Assembly: GCF_017654505.1 (NCBI RefSeq)
Contig: NC_054548.1
Span: 34,547,774 to 34,611,773, forward strand
Length of the DNA: 64,000 bases
Origin: Polyodon spathula
Taxonomy: Eukaryota > Chordata > Actinopteri > Acipenseriformes > Polyodontidae
Direction: 5' to 3'
Shown: positions 33,965-46,175 of the stretch, in pieces
Numbering within the stretch: position 1 is the first letter of the stretch
How the letters are laid out: each line of letters starts with the position of its first letter
Translations under genes and position numbers: made by a program
The notes under the pieces: generated by a model
Database searches by the model: none
What the model saw: the letters and a program-made list of their open reading frames with translations, nothing else
What the model was told of the DNA's origin: nothing

Positions 33965-34850
33965 TCAACACAAACGTTTCAAGCACCACTTTTAAGCTTT
34001 ATAGTGTTCTGAAATACCGTCTACTTAGTTTTATTTAATGTTTAATCAGGTCAACGAAATGTCAGAGAAATCCTAATTTTATTCTGCAACCTACCCGTGA
34101 AAAATACATACATTTACCATGATTTAAGTAGACCCCAAACTACAAGGTGAATAGATCTAAACAAAATGTGTGGCAATGTAATGCACTGGATTTGCATTTC
34201 TACAACTTTATTTCACTTGTCACTTCATTAGGTGGTTAACAGACCACAATGTAACAGTATTTCTCTGACAAATTGCTGAACAAAAAGAAATACTAACTGC
34301 CACGAACAACCTGAAGTGACCTTATTTTTCAATGACTAAGCTCCAATTTATGTTTTTATCAAAAATACCAAAAGGTTAATGTAACAATAACCCTGCAGCT
34401 CAATACACCCTGCAGCTCCTAATTGGTTTACTTGATAAGTTTACTTGACTTAGCTCTCAGTTCATATTCTGTTACAAATGCAATAGCCTAATTATTACAG
34501 TAATGATGAATACTTTATATTTGACATTTGTCATCATTGTGCAAGTCATCTTGTTACTTAAAATATCAGATAATACATTTTACAGTCATTTTGTTTTCCC
34601 TGTTGCTATAAAAATAAACAGGTCACTGGAAAGGATAATCAGTTGTCTAAGTCATATTATATTGATCGACGTAAAAAAAAAAAATCATGCTTGCTTTGAA
34701 TTCAGTATTTGCTGGTATACTACAAACAGTGGTGTAGTGCTATATTTAGAAGCAAGAGGTCGCTATTATCTACCCAACCCTACCACGCTGCCTGCAGTCC
34801 CTGTTTCCCCATACACTCAACAGAACATTAGTTTACCTACTGTAAACCTG
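33965..34850. other. EVA1C: Intron sequence, nothing recognised
   Basis: AT-rich sequence between the minisatellite and DIRS element 2. No exon or repeat boundary was found. A 118-codon ORF at 34503-34859 reads into the DIRS end and has no motif. Confidence 0.4.
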
Positions 34851-36034
34851 GTTTCCTGAAAGAGAAGATGGCCACCAAACACTGTGTAGGATACACTCCT
34901 GCCTATTGGTAGGTGTCACTGAGCTCTTTATATCAAAGCTGCCGATAGGCCCCCTCCCCTCAGTGACCCCCTCGGTCCTGCCTCCCGAGGGTACTTAACC
35001 GTCACGCAGGGGAGGATCATTCTCTTTCGTGACGAAACCGTGATGTCGACCGAAGCAACCTTGCGGTTGGTGACCAACTTCTCTTTTTCAGGGAACTAGG
35101 TTTATGGTAGGTAAACTAACGTTTCCTTTCAATTCGTTATGGGAAACGTGTACCAGAGCCATCATGAGGGAAGAGAGAACGGCAGCATATGAGGGACGTC
35201 AGCGGTGTGAGCGTGCAACCTCGAAGACCCTAGTGCCCACAGAGGGCAATGAGGGATCTACCAGCTTCAGGTTGTAGAACCTGGCAAAGGTATGCGCGGT
35301 AGCCCAGCAAGCCATATCACAAATTTCAGCAATGGGGGCACATCGGAAGAGGGCCCATGACGTAGCCACACCTCTCGCAGAATGTGCGGCTATCTACCCA
35401 GGTGGGGGTAAGCCAGCACTATCATACGCAGTCGAGACTGTGTCCGCAATCCAATGCGACAGCTGCTGCTTGGAGAGGGGCTGTCCCAGGGTCCATGTTC
35501 CATGGCAGACGAAGAGCTGGTCAGACTGACACAGCACTCTTGTACATAATATCTCAATGCCCGAACTGGGCAGAGAAGGTTCAACTTCTTATCCCCTTCT
35601 GTCGCAAATGGTGGAGGACTCCAGTTCCATGGACTGATTCACATGGAAGGCTGTAATCACCTTGGGGAGAAAGCAGGGTTTGCACGCAGTGACACTCCAT
35701 CATCCCAAATGCGCATAAAGAAGCCATGCACAGATAGCACCTGCAGCTCACTAACCCGCTTTGCGGAGGTGATAGCCAACAGGATGGCTGTCTTCATGGA
35801 CAGGTGCTTCAACTCGATGTATATAGGCTCCAACGGGGCTTGTGTGAGAGCCTTCAGTACAATCTCAAGGCTTCATTCGGGGAGAGTGGCCCTCCTAGGA
35901 GGGCACAATCGTTGAGCGCCTGTGAAAAATCAGGTAGCCAAAACATGCGCGCCCGGGGACACTGAGTCAAAAGGGGCATGTCAAGCAGAAATAGCCGCTA
36001 GGTAAACCTTCAGTGTAGAAGATGATCTACCAGC

Positions 36035-36442
36035 CTAAAGCAGATCTTGCAGAAACTGCAAGATAGCAGGCATGGGGCAGGAGATTGGATCATGATCGTT
36101 AGTACGACACCAATCTTGAAAACATTTCCACTTATAGGCATACAGTGATCCAGTAGAATGCACCCTAGCATTCTGCAGCGTACCCACAACCGCGTCAGAT
36201 AGCCCTAAGGCTGACCAGCAGTCCCTTTCAGGGGCCAGACCCATAGCTGGAGCCTGCCTGGCTCCGGGTGCCGAAGCATGCCTCGTCTGATTGAGAAGAT
36301 CCCTGCGAAGCGGGATTTCCAAGGGCGGGTCATTCAATAGCTGGCACAGGGATGAAAACCAGATTCTCCTGGGCCACCTGGTGGCCACTAGGAGAACTGA
36401 CGCCTTCTCCGACCACATCTTTTTGAGAAAGGCCGGGAGCAA
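36035..36442 (-). pseudogene. DIRS RNase H C-terminus and recombinase N-terminus
   Basis: The reading KASVLLVATRWPRRIWFSSL belongs to the end of the RT-RNase H protein. ARVHSTGSLYAYKWKCFQDW and DHDPISCPMPAILQFLQDLL are the start of the tyrosine recombinase and match the copy at 8.9-9.4 kb. The rest of the recombinase runs to about 35200 in broken frames. For example, an H-S-T-R-type box region lies near 35390 opposite the plus-strand ORFs there. Confidence 0.8.
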
Positions 36443-37441
36443 TGGCAGAGGTGGGAACGTGTAAAGGAGCGCTCTGGGTCATCTGTGGGCTAGGGCGTCG
36501 ACACCGAGTGGACCGCTGCAGCGGTGGAGGGAGTACCATAGGGGTCAGTGTGTTGTCTCCGCCGAGGCAAAGAGATTGACCTGTGCCTTCCCGAAATGTT
36601 CCCAAATGCGCTCCACCACCTGAGGATGGCCGCCACTCCGATAGATGCAGGCCCTCCCTCGAGAGGTCCGCCGCCCGATTGTCCACGCCTGGAACATGCG
36701 AAGGGACAGTAGGTTCTGTTGGGCCCAGATCAGCAGCCTGAAGGCTAGGCAGTGCAACCCCGGGGACCGAAGGCCACTCTGGAGGTTGACATAAGCCACC
36801 ACTGATGTATTGTCCTTGTGGATCAGTACACGTCTGTTCCGCACCACGGGTAGGAAGTGCTGGAGGGCAAGGAACACTGCTTGCAGCTCCAACATGTTGA
36901 TATGCAGGGACGTCCGGTGCAGCCGCAAGGGGGTGAGGATAGCGTCTATGCACTTTGAAAACATATGGTGAGCTAGGGAGAGGTCGAATGGCAGCACGGA
37001 AAACTTGTACGAGTTGCCCTGAAAGGCGAAGCTGAGGTATTTCCTGTGCTGTGGACGAACGGGAATGTGAAAATACGCAACCTGTAAGTCCACCATGGTG
37101 AACCAGTCGCCCAGCCAGACAGACTGGAGTATATGACGATGAGTTAGCATGTGGAACCCCTTCTGTTTTAGAAACCAGTTTAAAAACCGCAAGTCCAGGA
37201 TGGGGCGAAAGCCACAGTCCAGCTTCAGTACCAGAAAGTATCTCAAGTAGAACCCCTCTCTGAGAGAGGTAGGATCTATGAGACGAATGGCGTGCTTGCC
37301 TAGCAAGACTGCCACTTGGGTCTGGAGCACCGAGGACTGAAGCGGGTCCGTCACGAAGATAGTCGTGACACCGCGAAAAGGAGGGGGTCCCAAACAAAAC
37401 TGAAGTGCGTAACTGTATTGCACGGTTGCGAGCACCCACAC
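36330..37441 (-). pseudogene. DIRS reverse transcriptase-RNase H with a deleted active site
   Basis: Typical DIRS RT blocks are visible: RPILDLRFLNWFLKQKGFHM, then MVDLQVAYFHIPVRPQHRKY, LSFAFQGNSYKFSVLPFDLS and FSKCIDAILTPLRL. The next residues are HRTSLHINMLELQAVFLALQ (RNase H start), followed by HKDNTSVVAYVNLQ. The stretch between PLRL and HINMLEL that should carry the Y-x-D-D catalytic motif is missing, so this copy cannot encode an active polymerase. The reading ends FASAETTH. Confidence 0.85.
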
Positions 37442-37508
37442 ATCAGAGGTGCAAGCGTGCTAGTAGTGCAGCTGTTGTGCCGTGAATTGAGTCTGAGGCT
37501 GCCAGCCT

Positions 37509-39215
37509 TCAGGGGCCCTGTTGGAGTGGCTGAGGCTTGGGCGGGGCTAGCGGTGGCAGTTGTCTAGGGCAGAAAACCTGGAACATCCTTTGCGGTTGTT
37601 GTTGCGTGGGCTGGCTACGGCCACGTCCACCACGCTGAGGGAGGGTCCTGCCTCTCGCCTGAAATGAGGCCTGTAGGCGGTGCCTAAGGTCACCTGATGG
37701 GGCTGTGGGAACCTGCACCGTCCGGGTGACTGTATGCGTCTGCGCAGAGTGCCAGAGGCTTAACCTCGACCTTATCAGCATCAGGCACCCGCGCCTGCGA
37801 CAGCCACAGTTGTCTGCATGCAACAGGGTCTGACCCTGCAGGCCCAAGATCTGGAGCAGCGTGTGACAGAAGTCACAGTTCCATGGCCACCGGCTCTGGT
37901 AGCGGGGCATCATGCAAAACTCCATCCAGGTATGCAGTGAGCATGCTGGACGTTCACTAGGCGTCTCCGTGATCCTGCATTGCAGGTTCGGGCACACAGG
38001 GTCCTTGGGTGTACCTCCCACCGGCGGAGCCTTAATCAAGGCTGTAATGGTGGAGTCCATAGGGGGAAATCCAGCCAGGCCAGGTTCTCTGCACCCTCCA
38101 GCAAGGCCAGAGGAGAACCATGTCTCAATTGCGTGGAGCTATGGCTGGATGGTTCCAAGAGGAACGTGAAATCGGGGAATGCTGGGAAGGGTTGAGCTCG
38201 GGGAGCCACATCATGCAGTTGAAAAACAGAATGGCGTGTCTCTGCCTGTGCTGTCCAGGGGATCTGCAGGTACGCCAGCAAGTGCCCCATAAGCATGGGG
38301 ATGGACCCTGCCAGTGGCGGTGCGCTAGTAACCGAGGCAGCCTCGGAACTAGGGTCCGTATCTGCTTGGAATTCAGGCTCCGCTTCAACCTCCATATCTG
38401 GCGGGAACGGGGACTGCCCCCATGAGGCGGCGATAGAAAGCGTGTCCTCATCTGAGCAGTCGATCTGCTCGCCCTGTACTCCCCTGGAGGGGTCAGGGGG
38501 TGGCACAGAAATTGTGACAGGCTCAGGGGATGGAGGGACGCTACACAGCAGTCCACGGCAAAAGCCAATGGGGCCTGCCTCTCCAAAAGCTCCCTGATCC
38601 GACCAATCTGGGCTTTCATGTCCATGATATCCAGCGCCTGCCAGGACTTTTTCACCGGTCTAGCCGGAGGCGATGGGGAGTGACTGCGGGTCGAAACAGA
38701 CATCTGAGCACAGGGGATCTCCCTGGAGGGGCTCTGTGACGGCATCGGGAGGCGTGAGTGGGAGGGGGCCCGCTGTGGGGGACGAAGAACGCCCCCGTGT
38801 GACTCTCTCCGGCGGCTCGTGAGCACGCGGGACTGAAAAGCCGCACAGATGTCGCAGAGGAACGCACCTCTTCCATGAAATTGGGGAATGCTGGGAAGAG
38901 TTGAGCTCGGGGAGCCACGTCATGCGGTTGAAAAATAGAACAGCGTGGCTCTGTCTGTGCTGTCCAGGGGACTTGCAGGTATTTCGGCGCGCGCCCCATA
39001 AGTGCGGGCATGGACCCTGCCAGTAGCGGCACGCTAGTAACCGAGGCAGCCTCGGAACTAGGATCAGGGTCTAGGCACCGCGCACACATGCTGTGCATGT
39101 CCTCCTGTGGGATATTGGTCCCACAGGCCTTGCAGGCATGGAAGCCAGCCCTGCCCGTCATAGCGCCGGATTGGAAACCACTGTGCGCTCTAAACATCAT
39201 TTGCACCGCGTGCAC
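37509..39215 (-). pseudogene. DIRS gag-like region, decayed with an internal duplication
   Basis: Two adjacent segments on the minus strand repeat the same content: ASVTSAPPLAGSIPMLMGHL with LAYLQIPWTAQ (near 38250-38330) and ASVTSVPLLAGSMPALMGRA with KYLQVPWTAQ (near 38970-39050). This is a tandem duplication of about 720 bp. The region ends in a basic, glutamine-rich tail (RGGRGRSQPTQQQPQRMFQV), typical of a nucleic-acid-binding gag end just before RT. Near 39120 lies a C-x-x-C / C-x-x-C segment (ACKACGTNIP then CARC) like a small zinc-binding motif. The frames are interrupted. Confidence 0.65.
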
Positions 39216-39540
39216 CTAGCACCGTGGGCACCAAGAGTCGTGTGGTGCCAGGTTTAAGAGCACCGAGTACTACGTGCATCGCGTACTGTGCAACAATAAA
39301 CAACACGCGCACCGAGCACCGTGCGCGCCGCTTGTACCGGGCACCGCATGCATACAGCAACCGCATGTACCGTGCACCACGTGCACTGAGCATCATGTGC
39401 ACCAAGCATTGCATGCACCGAGCACCGTGCAGCGCCAGGCACTGTGCGCACCGAGCGAACCGAGTACCGCGTGCACCACATGCACCGAATACCATGTCGC
39501 ACCAGCTCACTAGCCTATATCGGCACAGCGACAATAGGCA
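39190..39540. repeat. GC-rich minisatellite within DIRS element 2
   Basis: Irregular tandem units such as gcaccgagcaccgtgcgcgc, gtgcaccacgtgcaccg and gagcaccgcatgc. The unit style (caccgagc, gtgc) resembles the array in DIRS element 1, although the units are not the same. Confidence 0.9.
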
Positions 39541-40419
39541 ACATGCGCACCGTGGTACCAAAGTAGTAATAAAAAACACTGTTGAAAAAAAAAGGGTGAA
39601 AAACACACACAATTCTTAACAGTAATACTTACCATACTAAGACGGACAGACAGAAAGAAGCAGCCTGACACATGGAGCGCGCAGGTGCTGATGGTCAGAA
39701 ATAGAATAAAAAGGCTATGAATTTTTAAACTACTGATTCCAGGAAAAGCAGCGACGGTCAGCTTTCAGCACAAAGTGCAGGGGAACTAGCAGTAACTTAC
39801 GCAGCACTTTTTAGAAGAAAAAGAGGGCTCAAGGTCTTACCATACCAATTGTGAGAAGCGAAAGAGAATGATCCTCCCCTGCGTGATGGTTAAGTACCCT
39901 CGGGAGGCGGGACAGAAGGGGTCACTGAGGGCAGGGGGCCTATCGGCAGCTTTGATATAAAGAGCTCAGTGACATCTACCAAAAGGCAGGAGTGTATCCC
40001 ATAACGATGTTTGGTGGCCATCTTCGAATTGCAAGGGAACCGCAGTTTATCACTAGTAGTTACAGTATTTCAAAGGGCTAACAAGTGTACCAATTGATTA
40101 TATATTCAGACAATCAAATATTGAGGTATTATTGTAAAGCAACTAGACTCGCAGCTATTTATTTTAAAGATAATAAATACAAAAATACTGTACATATTTT
40201 CACAATCACGTTCATACACTAATACATGATTGAAACGCTGTCATTATTATTATTAATCCTATGTGTCACACTCCCCCACTACCCCTTCTCGTATATTGAA
40301 TGGTTTGGTCCAGAATGAGTTTGTCTCACTATGTTATTGCAGCCGCGAGCGAATGAGACTGAGGTTTTGAAACTTAAGTGCATCCGTTTTCAAAAAATTA
40401 TTTTGTTTAGCTCAGCTCA

Positions 40420-40735
40420 CCGCTACCACCCCTGCACTGACTCGGGAGGGGCGAAGATGAACACACGCTGTCCTCCGAAGTGTGTGCCGTTAGCAGCCTC
40501 CTTTTTTACACACTGCAGCCTCACCAGGCAGCCACCCAGAGCTACAGTGTCAGAGGACAACGCAGACCAAGGCAGTTTATAGGCAAGCCCACAGGAGCCC
40601 GGCCAGATCACAGGGGTCGCTTGTGCACGGTGAGCTGAAGACACCCTGGCCGACCTAACCCTCCTTCCCCCAGCAGGGCGTTCGACCAATTGTGCACTGC
40701 CCCCTTGGAGCTCCCATCTTCGGTTGGCAAAGGAA
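40420..40735 (+). repeat. SINE-like or unclassified fish repeat
   Basis: GC-rich island in AT-rich intron: CTCGGGAGGGGCGAAGATGA, then ACACACTGCAGCCTCACCAG, then CGACCAATTGTGCACTGCCC. I recall this closing motif (C-C-A-A-T-T-G-T-G-C) from abundant fish repeats. No ORF with a family motif. Confidence 0.45.
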
Positions 40736-40979
40736 TGAGTTTTATCTTTTAAATAAATGTTTAGCTTATTTTATCTACATTATTTCTTATAAATGGGTCT
40801 AAAAATAAGAACTGTTCCAGTTATCCCATCTAATTGTAAAATGCAGACACCTTAGCACAGCGTTAATACAGGTTCCCTTCACCTCTTTACATTATTCACA
40901 CCTGTTGTTCCAGACCAAGCACGCTGTATTCAAACTCTTCGAGAGTGTTTTGTTTGTTTGTCGTGTCTAAAAATTGCTT

Positions 40980-42170
40980 GTTTGTTGTTATTAGGGATGA
41001 CTGAATCCAAGTTTTTGGGATTCGGACGAATACCGAATCTATCCCAAAAGATTTGGCTGAATACCGAACCGAATACCGAATCTACAAAAACTGTCAAGAA
41101 AACTGAAGGAAACTGTTGAATGAAAAACAGACTGGCAGCAACTAACAAGGGATGCGCACAATCTATAGTTTTGAGCCTTTTAGTTAACAGTATTTTTATT
41201 ACCGAATGGAACCTCTGGGCATGCAGTTATATTCTCGGTACCTCTACTTAAAAATCTCATAAAATGCTTTATTTTTAAATTCTCCACACAGTTGTATCAA
41301 GTCTGCAAGTTCTTGCATGCGCGATAAAGAGATTTACGATTTCAGCTTGCGTGTCTATGTAAGATGACACTGGCTGCAACTCCATTGTCGTTTTTTATAC
41401 ACAAATAAGCTTACTTGATTTGAAAAACATCACGAACGATACAAGCAACTTTTTACACTACTACTTGATTAAATGTGTAGTACACAACAAACATAAAAGC
41501 TGATTAATTTCAACAAACAACAACGACAACTTTTTAATGAAAAAAAATATTGTAGCCTACTTCAGTCTACTGAATCTCCCTGCAAAACAAAACCCATGTT
41601 GATTTACACAGAAGTTTCCAACTGGTTCAACTTGTTACATTACAATAACGTAAAATGTAATTTACTAAAGCATGCTGTTCAACAACATCTGACAGTTGTA
41701 AAGTTACAAAAAATATATAGTTATGTGCACCAAATTATAATTTTTTTTATAACACGTTGACAGACAAAGCAACAAAACACAAACACCTACAATAGTTTGC
41801 CGTTACTGTATATTACAGGTTTACTGCATAACTTTAATCCATGAAAAGTGTGATGTGAATGTGCTGTTGCATACGGGGGTATGTTTGCATTCAGCAGCTG
41901 TGTGACGTGTTTACTGTGTGCACCACCAGTAATTTAGGGAGTCGAGAGCTGCGACAGAGTTCATCAAACTTGTTCTTGTTATTAAATACAAAAGTTATGT
42001 TTTATACTAGATTTGTGTCTTTTACTTAAAGAACTGCACACATTAGAGGCATGTATTAAAATGGATGTGTGTCTGGGTAGATAGGATTCAGATACAGTTC
42101 ACTGAATCATAAGTATTCGGACAAATCCGAACCTTGCTCAAAAAGTAGGTATTCGGTCCCCCAGTGGAAT
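40980..42170. repeat. Possible non-autonomous DNA element with inverted GAATACCGAAT ends
   Basis: The left part contains GATTCGGACGAATACCGAAT and CCGAACCGAATACCGAATCT near 41023-41085. The right part (42110-42165) contains TAAGTATTCGGACAAATCCG and AGTAGGTATTCGGTCCC. This pattern of inverted ATTCGG motifs at both ends suggests a DNA-transposon derivative of about 1.15 kb. I could not find a clean target duplication. Confidence 0.45.
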
Positions 42171-42189
42171 CTAAAGACCAGGGAAGTGT

Positions 42190-42831
42190 CAAAACAATAC
42201 GCTCAGCTGCTCCCACAGAAGCCCGCTCTGCCCGCAAGGGGTCCTCCCCAGTGGGGCGACAGCCTCCGCCGAGGCCCGCTCGCGCTCCAACAGCATGCCC
42301 AGCAGCACCTGCTCCGCAGCGCGGTCGGCCTACAAAAAGGGGCAACTGGTGCCCAAGGGGGGCAGGAAAAGGCAAGCAACCCAAGGGTCCAACGACTGCG
42401 CCCCCCCGAGCAACCTAAGGCTCAGCATCCCTGAAGGGCCGCAGCAGCTTTCAACCCCCTCCTCCCCCCTCCAGTTACTCCCCCAGGCGATGCGGAGCAG
42501 CAGGTAACCACAGGCAAAGCGGAACCTTCAGCAACCCTAGGAGACAAAAAGGAGACACAGGCAGACCTAGGCGATGCAGACGTGGACGCGGAGTGATCGT
42601 AGCATCCCTGAACGGAGCGATCGTGGCATCCCTGAGCAGAACAGGCATGGCATCCCTGAGCGGAGCGATCGTGGCATCCCTGAGCGGAGCGATCGTGGCA
42701 TCCCTGAGCGGAGCGGTCGTGGCATGCCTGAGCGGAGCGATCATCCTCCACACCGATGCCTCGGATGTCGGTTTGGGTGAGGTCCTGTCCCAAATGGTAA
42801 ACTGAATAGAACATCCCATTTTGTATATAAG

Positions 42832-42863
<32 letters not shown>

Positions 42864-43110
42864 TCAGGAGCGCAACTACTCCATCGTCAAAAAAGAGTGT
42901 TTGGCCATCAAATGGACTACTCACTCTTTGAGATACAACCTGCTTGATCTTGTCACTGACCACGCTCCACTCAAACGGTTAAGTACAATGAAGGACAGCA
43001 ATGCCAGAATAACTCGATGGTATCTGGCATTGCAGCCCTTTATGTACCACATAGTACACTGTGCTGGGAAAGACCACCAAAATGCAGATTATTTTTCCCG
43101 GGAGGGGGGA
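42190..43110 (+). pseudogene. Gypsy-type RNase H remnant fused to GC-rich repeat sequence
   Basis: From 42750 the plus strand reads ILHTDASDVGLGEVLSQ, the start of a Ty3/gypsy RNase H. A 60-bp foreign A-rich piece (42800-42857) follows. It then continues ERNYSIVKKECLAIKWTTHS, LVTDHAPLKRLSTM, RITRWYLALQPFMYHIVH and GKDHQNADYFSREGG. This is the RNase H C-terminal end, with NADYFSR for the usual NADALSR. No integrase follows; a purine tract and LTR-like sequence come directly after. Upstream, 42190-42745 is GC-rich sequence related to that in the LTR elements at 17.7 and 51.6 kb. Confidence 0.8.
42590..42745. repeat. 24-bp minisatellite, about six units
   Basis: The unit is GCATCCCTGAGCGGAGCGAT followed by CGTG. 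It is open on both strands (for example CHDRSAQG repeats on the minus strand). Confidence 0.95.
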
Positions 43111-43815
43111 GTAATGGGAGAGGTAGATTTAACTGAGTGTTCCTTCGGCTCCACTCTGAGCGGTGGAATATGCGACAGAGATCGAATCATGCTTGGTGTT
43201 ATGACCTGTGAGGGCACTAGGTAAAAGGAACGGAGTACTTTTAACTAAATGGCACGACAATTTATTCCTTAAGGTAGGTGGAAGTTGGTCATTTAGGAAG
43301 GGGGCTGAGCTACGGCAGACAAGTTAAATGACTCGGTTGGGAGACGATGTGGCATCCGAGGCTTGGACGAGCAGATGCGCTCATTAACCTAGGGGTCATG
43401 AGCGAGGGTATAAATACAGGACGTAGTGAAAGTGATCTTTTCCTTTTGTAAATGGTTGGCGATAACCATGAAAGGAGGAACAATTGCTGAGAACCATGTT
43501 TTTCTGTGTGTTTGTAAAGTATTGGTTGTAACTGTTGTTTGTCTTTTAGACTATCAGTAACACAATCCAGAGCTGGAGTACAAGCCAGCATTAACACGGA
43601 CATCACTTTTCACCCCAGCATTTCACCTAGTACTGTCATGTGTTTGTGTTTAGTGCAGGTGTTTGGAAAACCTGGACTTCTGGTTTTGGACATTTATTAT
43701 TTGCAGGTGTCTGCCTTTGGGCTCTGGACATTATCATTATCAACAAACACCCCTGCACCTGGAAGTTATTGTCTGTTTGTTTGTACTGCACTGCACTCAA
43801 CACTTTGCCACATGT
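43111..43815 (+). mobile_element. LTR-like sequence after the gypsy remnant
   Basis: A GGGAGGGGGGAG purine tract (43101-43112) ends at TAATGGGAGAGGTAG, the likely LTR start near 43115. A TATA-like GGTATAAATACAGGACG lies at about 43410. The last recognisable bases are CACTTTGCCACA near 43813, which look like the end of family A. No matching upstream LTR was found, so the extent is tentative. Confidence 0.5.
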
Positions 43816-43819
43816 CCAA

Positions 43820-45538
43820 ATAATTCCAGTCTTCTGAAATGCCCCATCAATTACATGTTAGAAGTGTAAATACTCAATATGGTATATTAATATATAATGT
43901 TTGGTTGTAATCAGGATGCCACCTTAGTTAACGATGTGTTAACTTTAGTTATTGAGTAAACGTCCTTCAATAAGTTGTTCAATTAAATGTATTAGCATAG
44001 CTAGAGTCACAGCAGCAGAGGATTAGCCTCCTTCTTTGACAATGACAGATTACTTTATTGCTGTGTGACTCCATGTGGGACTTATAAAGTCATTGTCCTA
44101 TAAAGAAAGCCTTGTGGTTTATGCATTTATGATTTACAGTATTCAAAAATGTTTGTAGAAAACTACAGAAAAGCAACTTCTGGTGCACAGCCTTACTGGC
44201 AGCCTCACAACATTACAAAATGATAAACCTTTATTAATACAGTGAACCTGACCAACACTGACAAATTGGATTGTATCACTTTTGATCTTGTCTATAGGGT
44301 GAGTATAGCATGATAAAGTGTCCAAGAAAAGAAAATGCTAAATAAGGCAATATCCCTGGAAGCCAAGGACCTCTTAAGATAATAACCAGAACTGAGTAGA
44401 AGAAGCCGAGACAACGCTCCTGTTAAATAATAAGCTTCTTCATGTGATGCCTGGATGCATTCCTTCAAATTCTGCTGGGATTGAAAAGCACTACAACTCT
44501 CTTTACTTAACTTTTTAAACATGCTCTAACCAAATGGTTGTCAATGGCAATGCAATGGTAGCACCAGGGCAGACAAAATGAGGAGCCATTTTCACATGCC
44601 AGTAATAGAAGCATGTTTGTGGTCTTCAAACAAGCTTTATAACAAGGCTGGTTAGAAAACAGTGAATTCTCCGATATTGATAATAAACTTGCTATTTTAG
44701 ATCATTAAACTGCCTGTTTTTTAAAATTGTAACAAAGTAAAAATATGTTTAATCATCTCAAGTTTATTTGAACCTTGGGGGGGCTGAATGCGGCTCACTG
44801 GTCTCAGGTAGCACAACTGTAGTATAAACCATTATGACACTGTAATCCATTGCAGCACTGTGGTTCCATGGTACTATTGTACAACTAGTGACAGCATACT
44901 ACCATATTAGGTCTTCACAGTACTTGTTCGAAATTCAGTGTGTTGCCATTGCTTGTTATCTTATGGTCTACTAATTGTTTTACTTGGATTTCTTGTGTCT
45001 AATACCAGTATATTATAATACTAACCTCAACCAATGTGTGTTAAAGAGTAGTGTAGTTTGTGATATTACTAACAGCATATTATTACCCTATGAACTTAAA
45101 AAACATTACAAAGTTACAAAAAATATTAAAGACCTGTTTATTCCCACTACTAAATGCGATATTATAACATATGAAAAGCCCTATACTGTAATGAAGTCCA
45201 GGCCCGTATAAAAAGCCACAAACCCGTAATGCTTCATCACACTGAGTAATTGAAGTTCCCAGTTTAAAATCAGTGCATCACTCATCATCAAACAATTAAC
45301 ACCACAAAGACAACTGCCTGATAAGGTACTGCACCTACAATCAGAAAGAGAAGCTACATACAGTGATTATTGTTTTGGTGTATCACTGCTTTAAAAATGT
45401 GTCTCATACAGTATATTGTTGTAATTACTTTTAATAATAATTAGCATTTCTTGTTTCAGGTAACTTAAACATAAAGCACCTAAGCTCCTGTTCTGTATAA
45501 TTCACCAGCAAATAGCAACCCCTTGCAATTCATTGTGG

Positions 45539-45540
<2 letters not shown>
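43820..45540. other. EVA1C: EVA1C intron sequence, nothing recognised
   Basis: AT-rich. I scanned both strands for the missing lectin exon and saw none. ORFs of 60-78 codons have no motif. Confidence 0.4.

Positions 45541-45604
<64 letters not shown>
45541..45604. repeat. (TA)n microsatellite
   Basis: About 32 TA units. Confidence 0.97.
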
Positions 45605-45605
<1 letters not shown>

Positions 45606-45729
45606 TTTCTTAATTCTAAAACTTGAATGCTCAAACTGAAGACTTCTAAGGGTTAGATAAGTTACAGTAAATGTCAGCAAAAACTAAAGAGAAAAAAATT
45701 AATATGTTGATTGCATAAGTATTCAGACC

Positions 45730-46175
45730 CATCAAGTCAATATTTGGTGGAAGCACCTTTGGCAGCAATTACACACGCAAGTCTTTTTGGGTAAGTCTCT
45801 ACCAACTTTGCACACCGGCTTGGTGCAATTTGTGCCCATTGTTCTTGGCAGATTTGCTCAAGCTCTCTCAAGTTGCTTGGGAATCACTTACGGACAGCAG
45901 TTTTCAAGTCTTTCCACAGATTCTCAATAGGATTCAAGTCAGGACTTTGACTGGGCCACTCAAGGACATTCACTTTCTTATTCTTAAGCCACTCCTGTGT
46001 AGCTCTGACCTTGTGCTTTGGATCATTGTCCTGCTGAAAGGTGAATTTTCATCCCAGTTTTAAGTCTTTAGCAGACTGAAACAGGTTTTCCTCTAGTATT
46101 TGCCTGTACTTTGCTCCATCCATTTTTTCCTTCAATCCTAACAAGCTTTTCAGTCCCTGTTGAGGAGAAGCATCC
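45730..46175 (-). pseudogene. Tc1 transposase C-terminal half (element 3)
   Basis: On the minus strand [24 protein letters not shown] sequence lies opposite 45980-46050 (with a small lesion). It is followed by [20 protein letters not shown] opposite 45890-45960 and the basic C-terminal end near 45750. These carry the second Asp and the Glu of the DDE triad. It is the same gene as 46867-47290, separated by the LTR. Confidence 0.75.

Larger units (their letters stand above)
34852..40042 (-). mobile_element. DIRS-type tyrosine-recombinase retrotransposon 2
   Basis: Inverted terminal repeats of about 165 bp are clear: 34868-35035 and the complement of 39862-40032. They share gaagatggccaccaaaca, atatcaaagctgccgatagg and gtacttaacc-gtcacgcaggg. 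The terminal motif recurs internally near 35125-35170 (TTCGTTATGGGAAACGTGTA), the DIRS split-repeat arrangement. On the minus strand the order is a (39.2-kb minisatellite) leader, gag-like region, RT-RNase H, tyrosine recombinase. All ORFs are broken. Confidence 0.92.

Noticed and set aside
33337..34038. 233-codon plus-strand ORF rich in His, Tyr and Thr
   Set aside because: It is a by-product of the decamer minisatellite, which has no stop codon in this frame.
39254..39619. ORFs of 79-140 codons on both strands around 39.2-39.6 kb
   Set aside because: They are products of the second GC-rich minisatellite.
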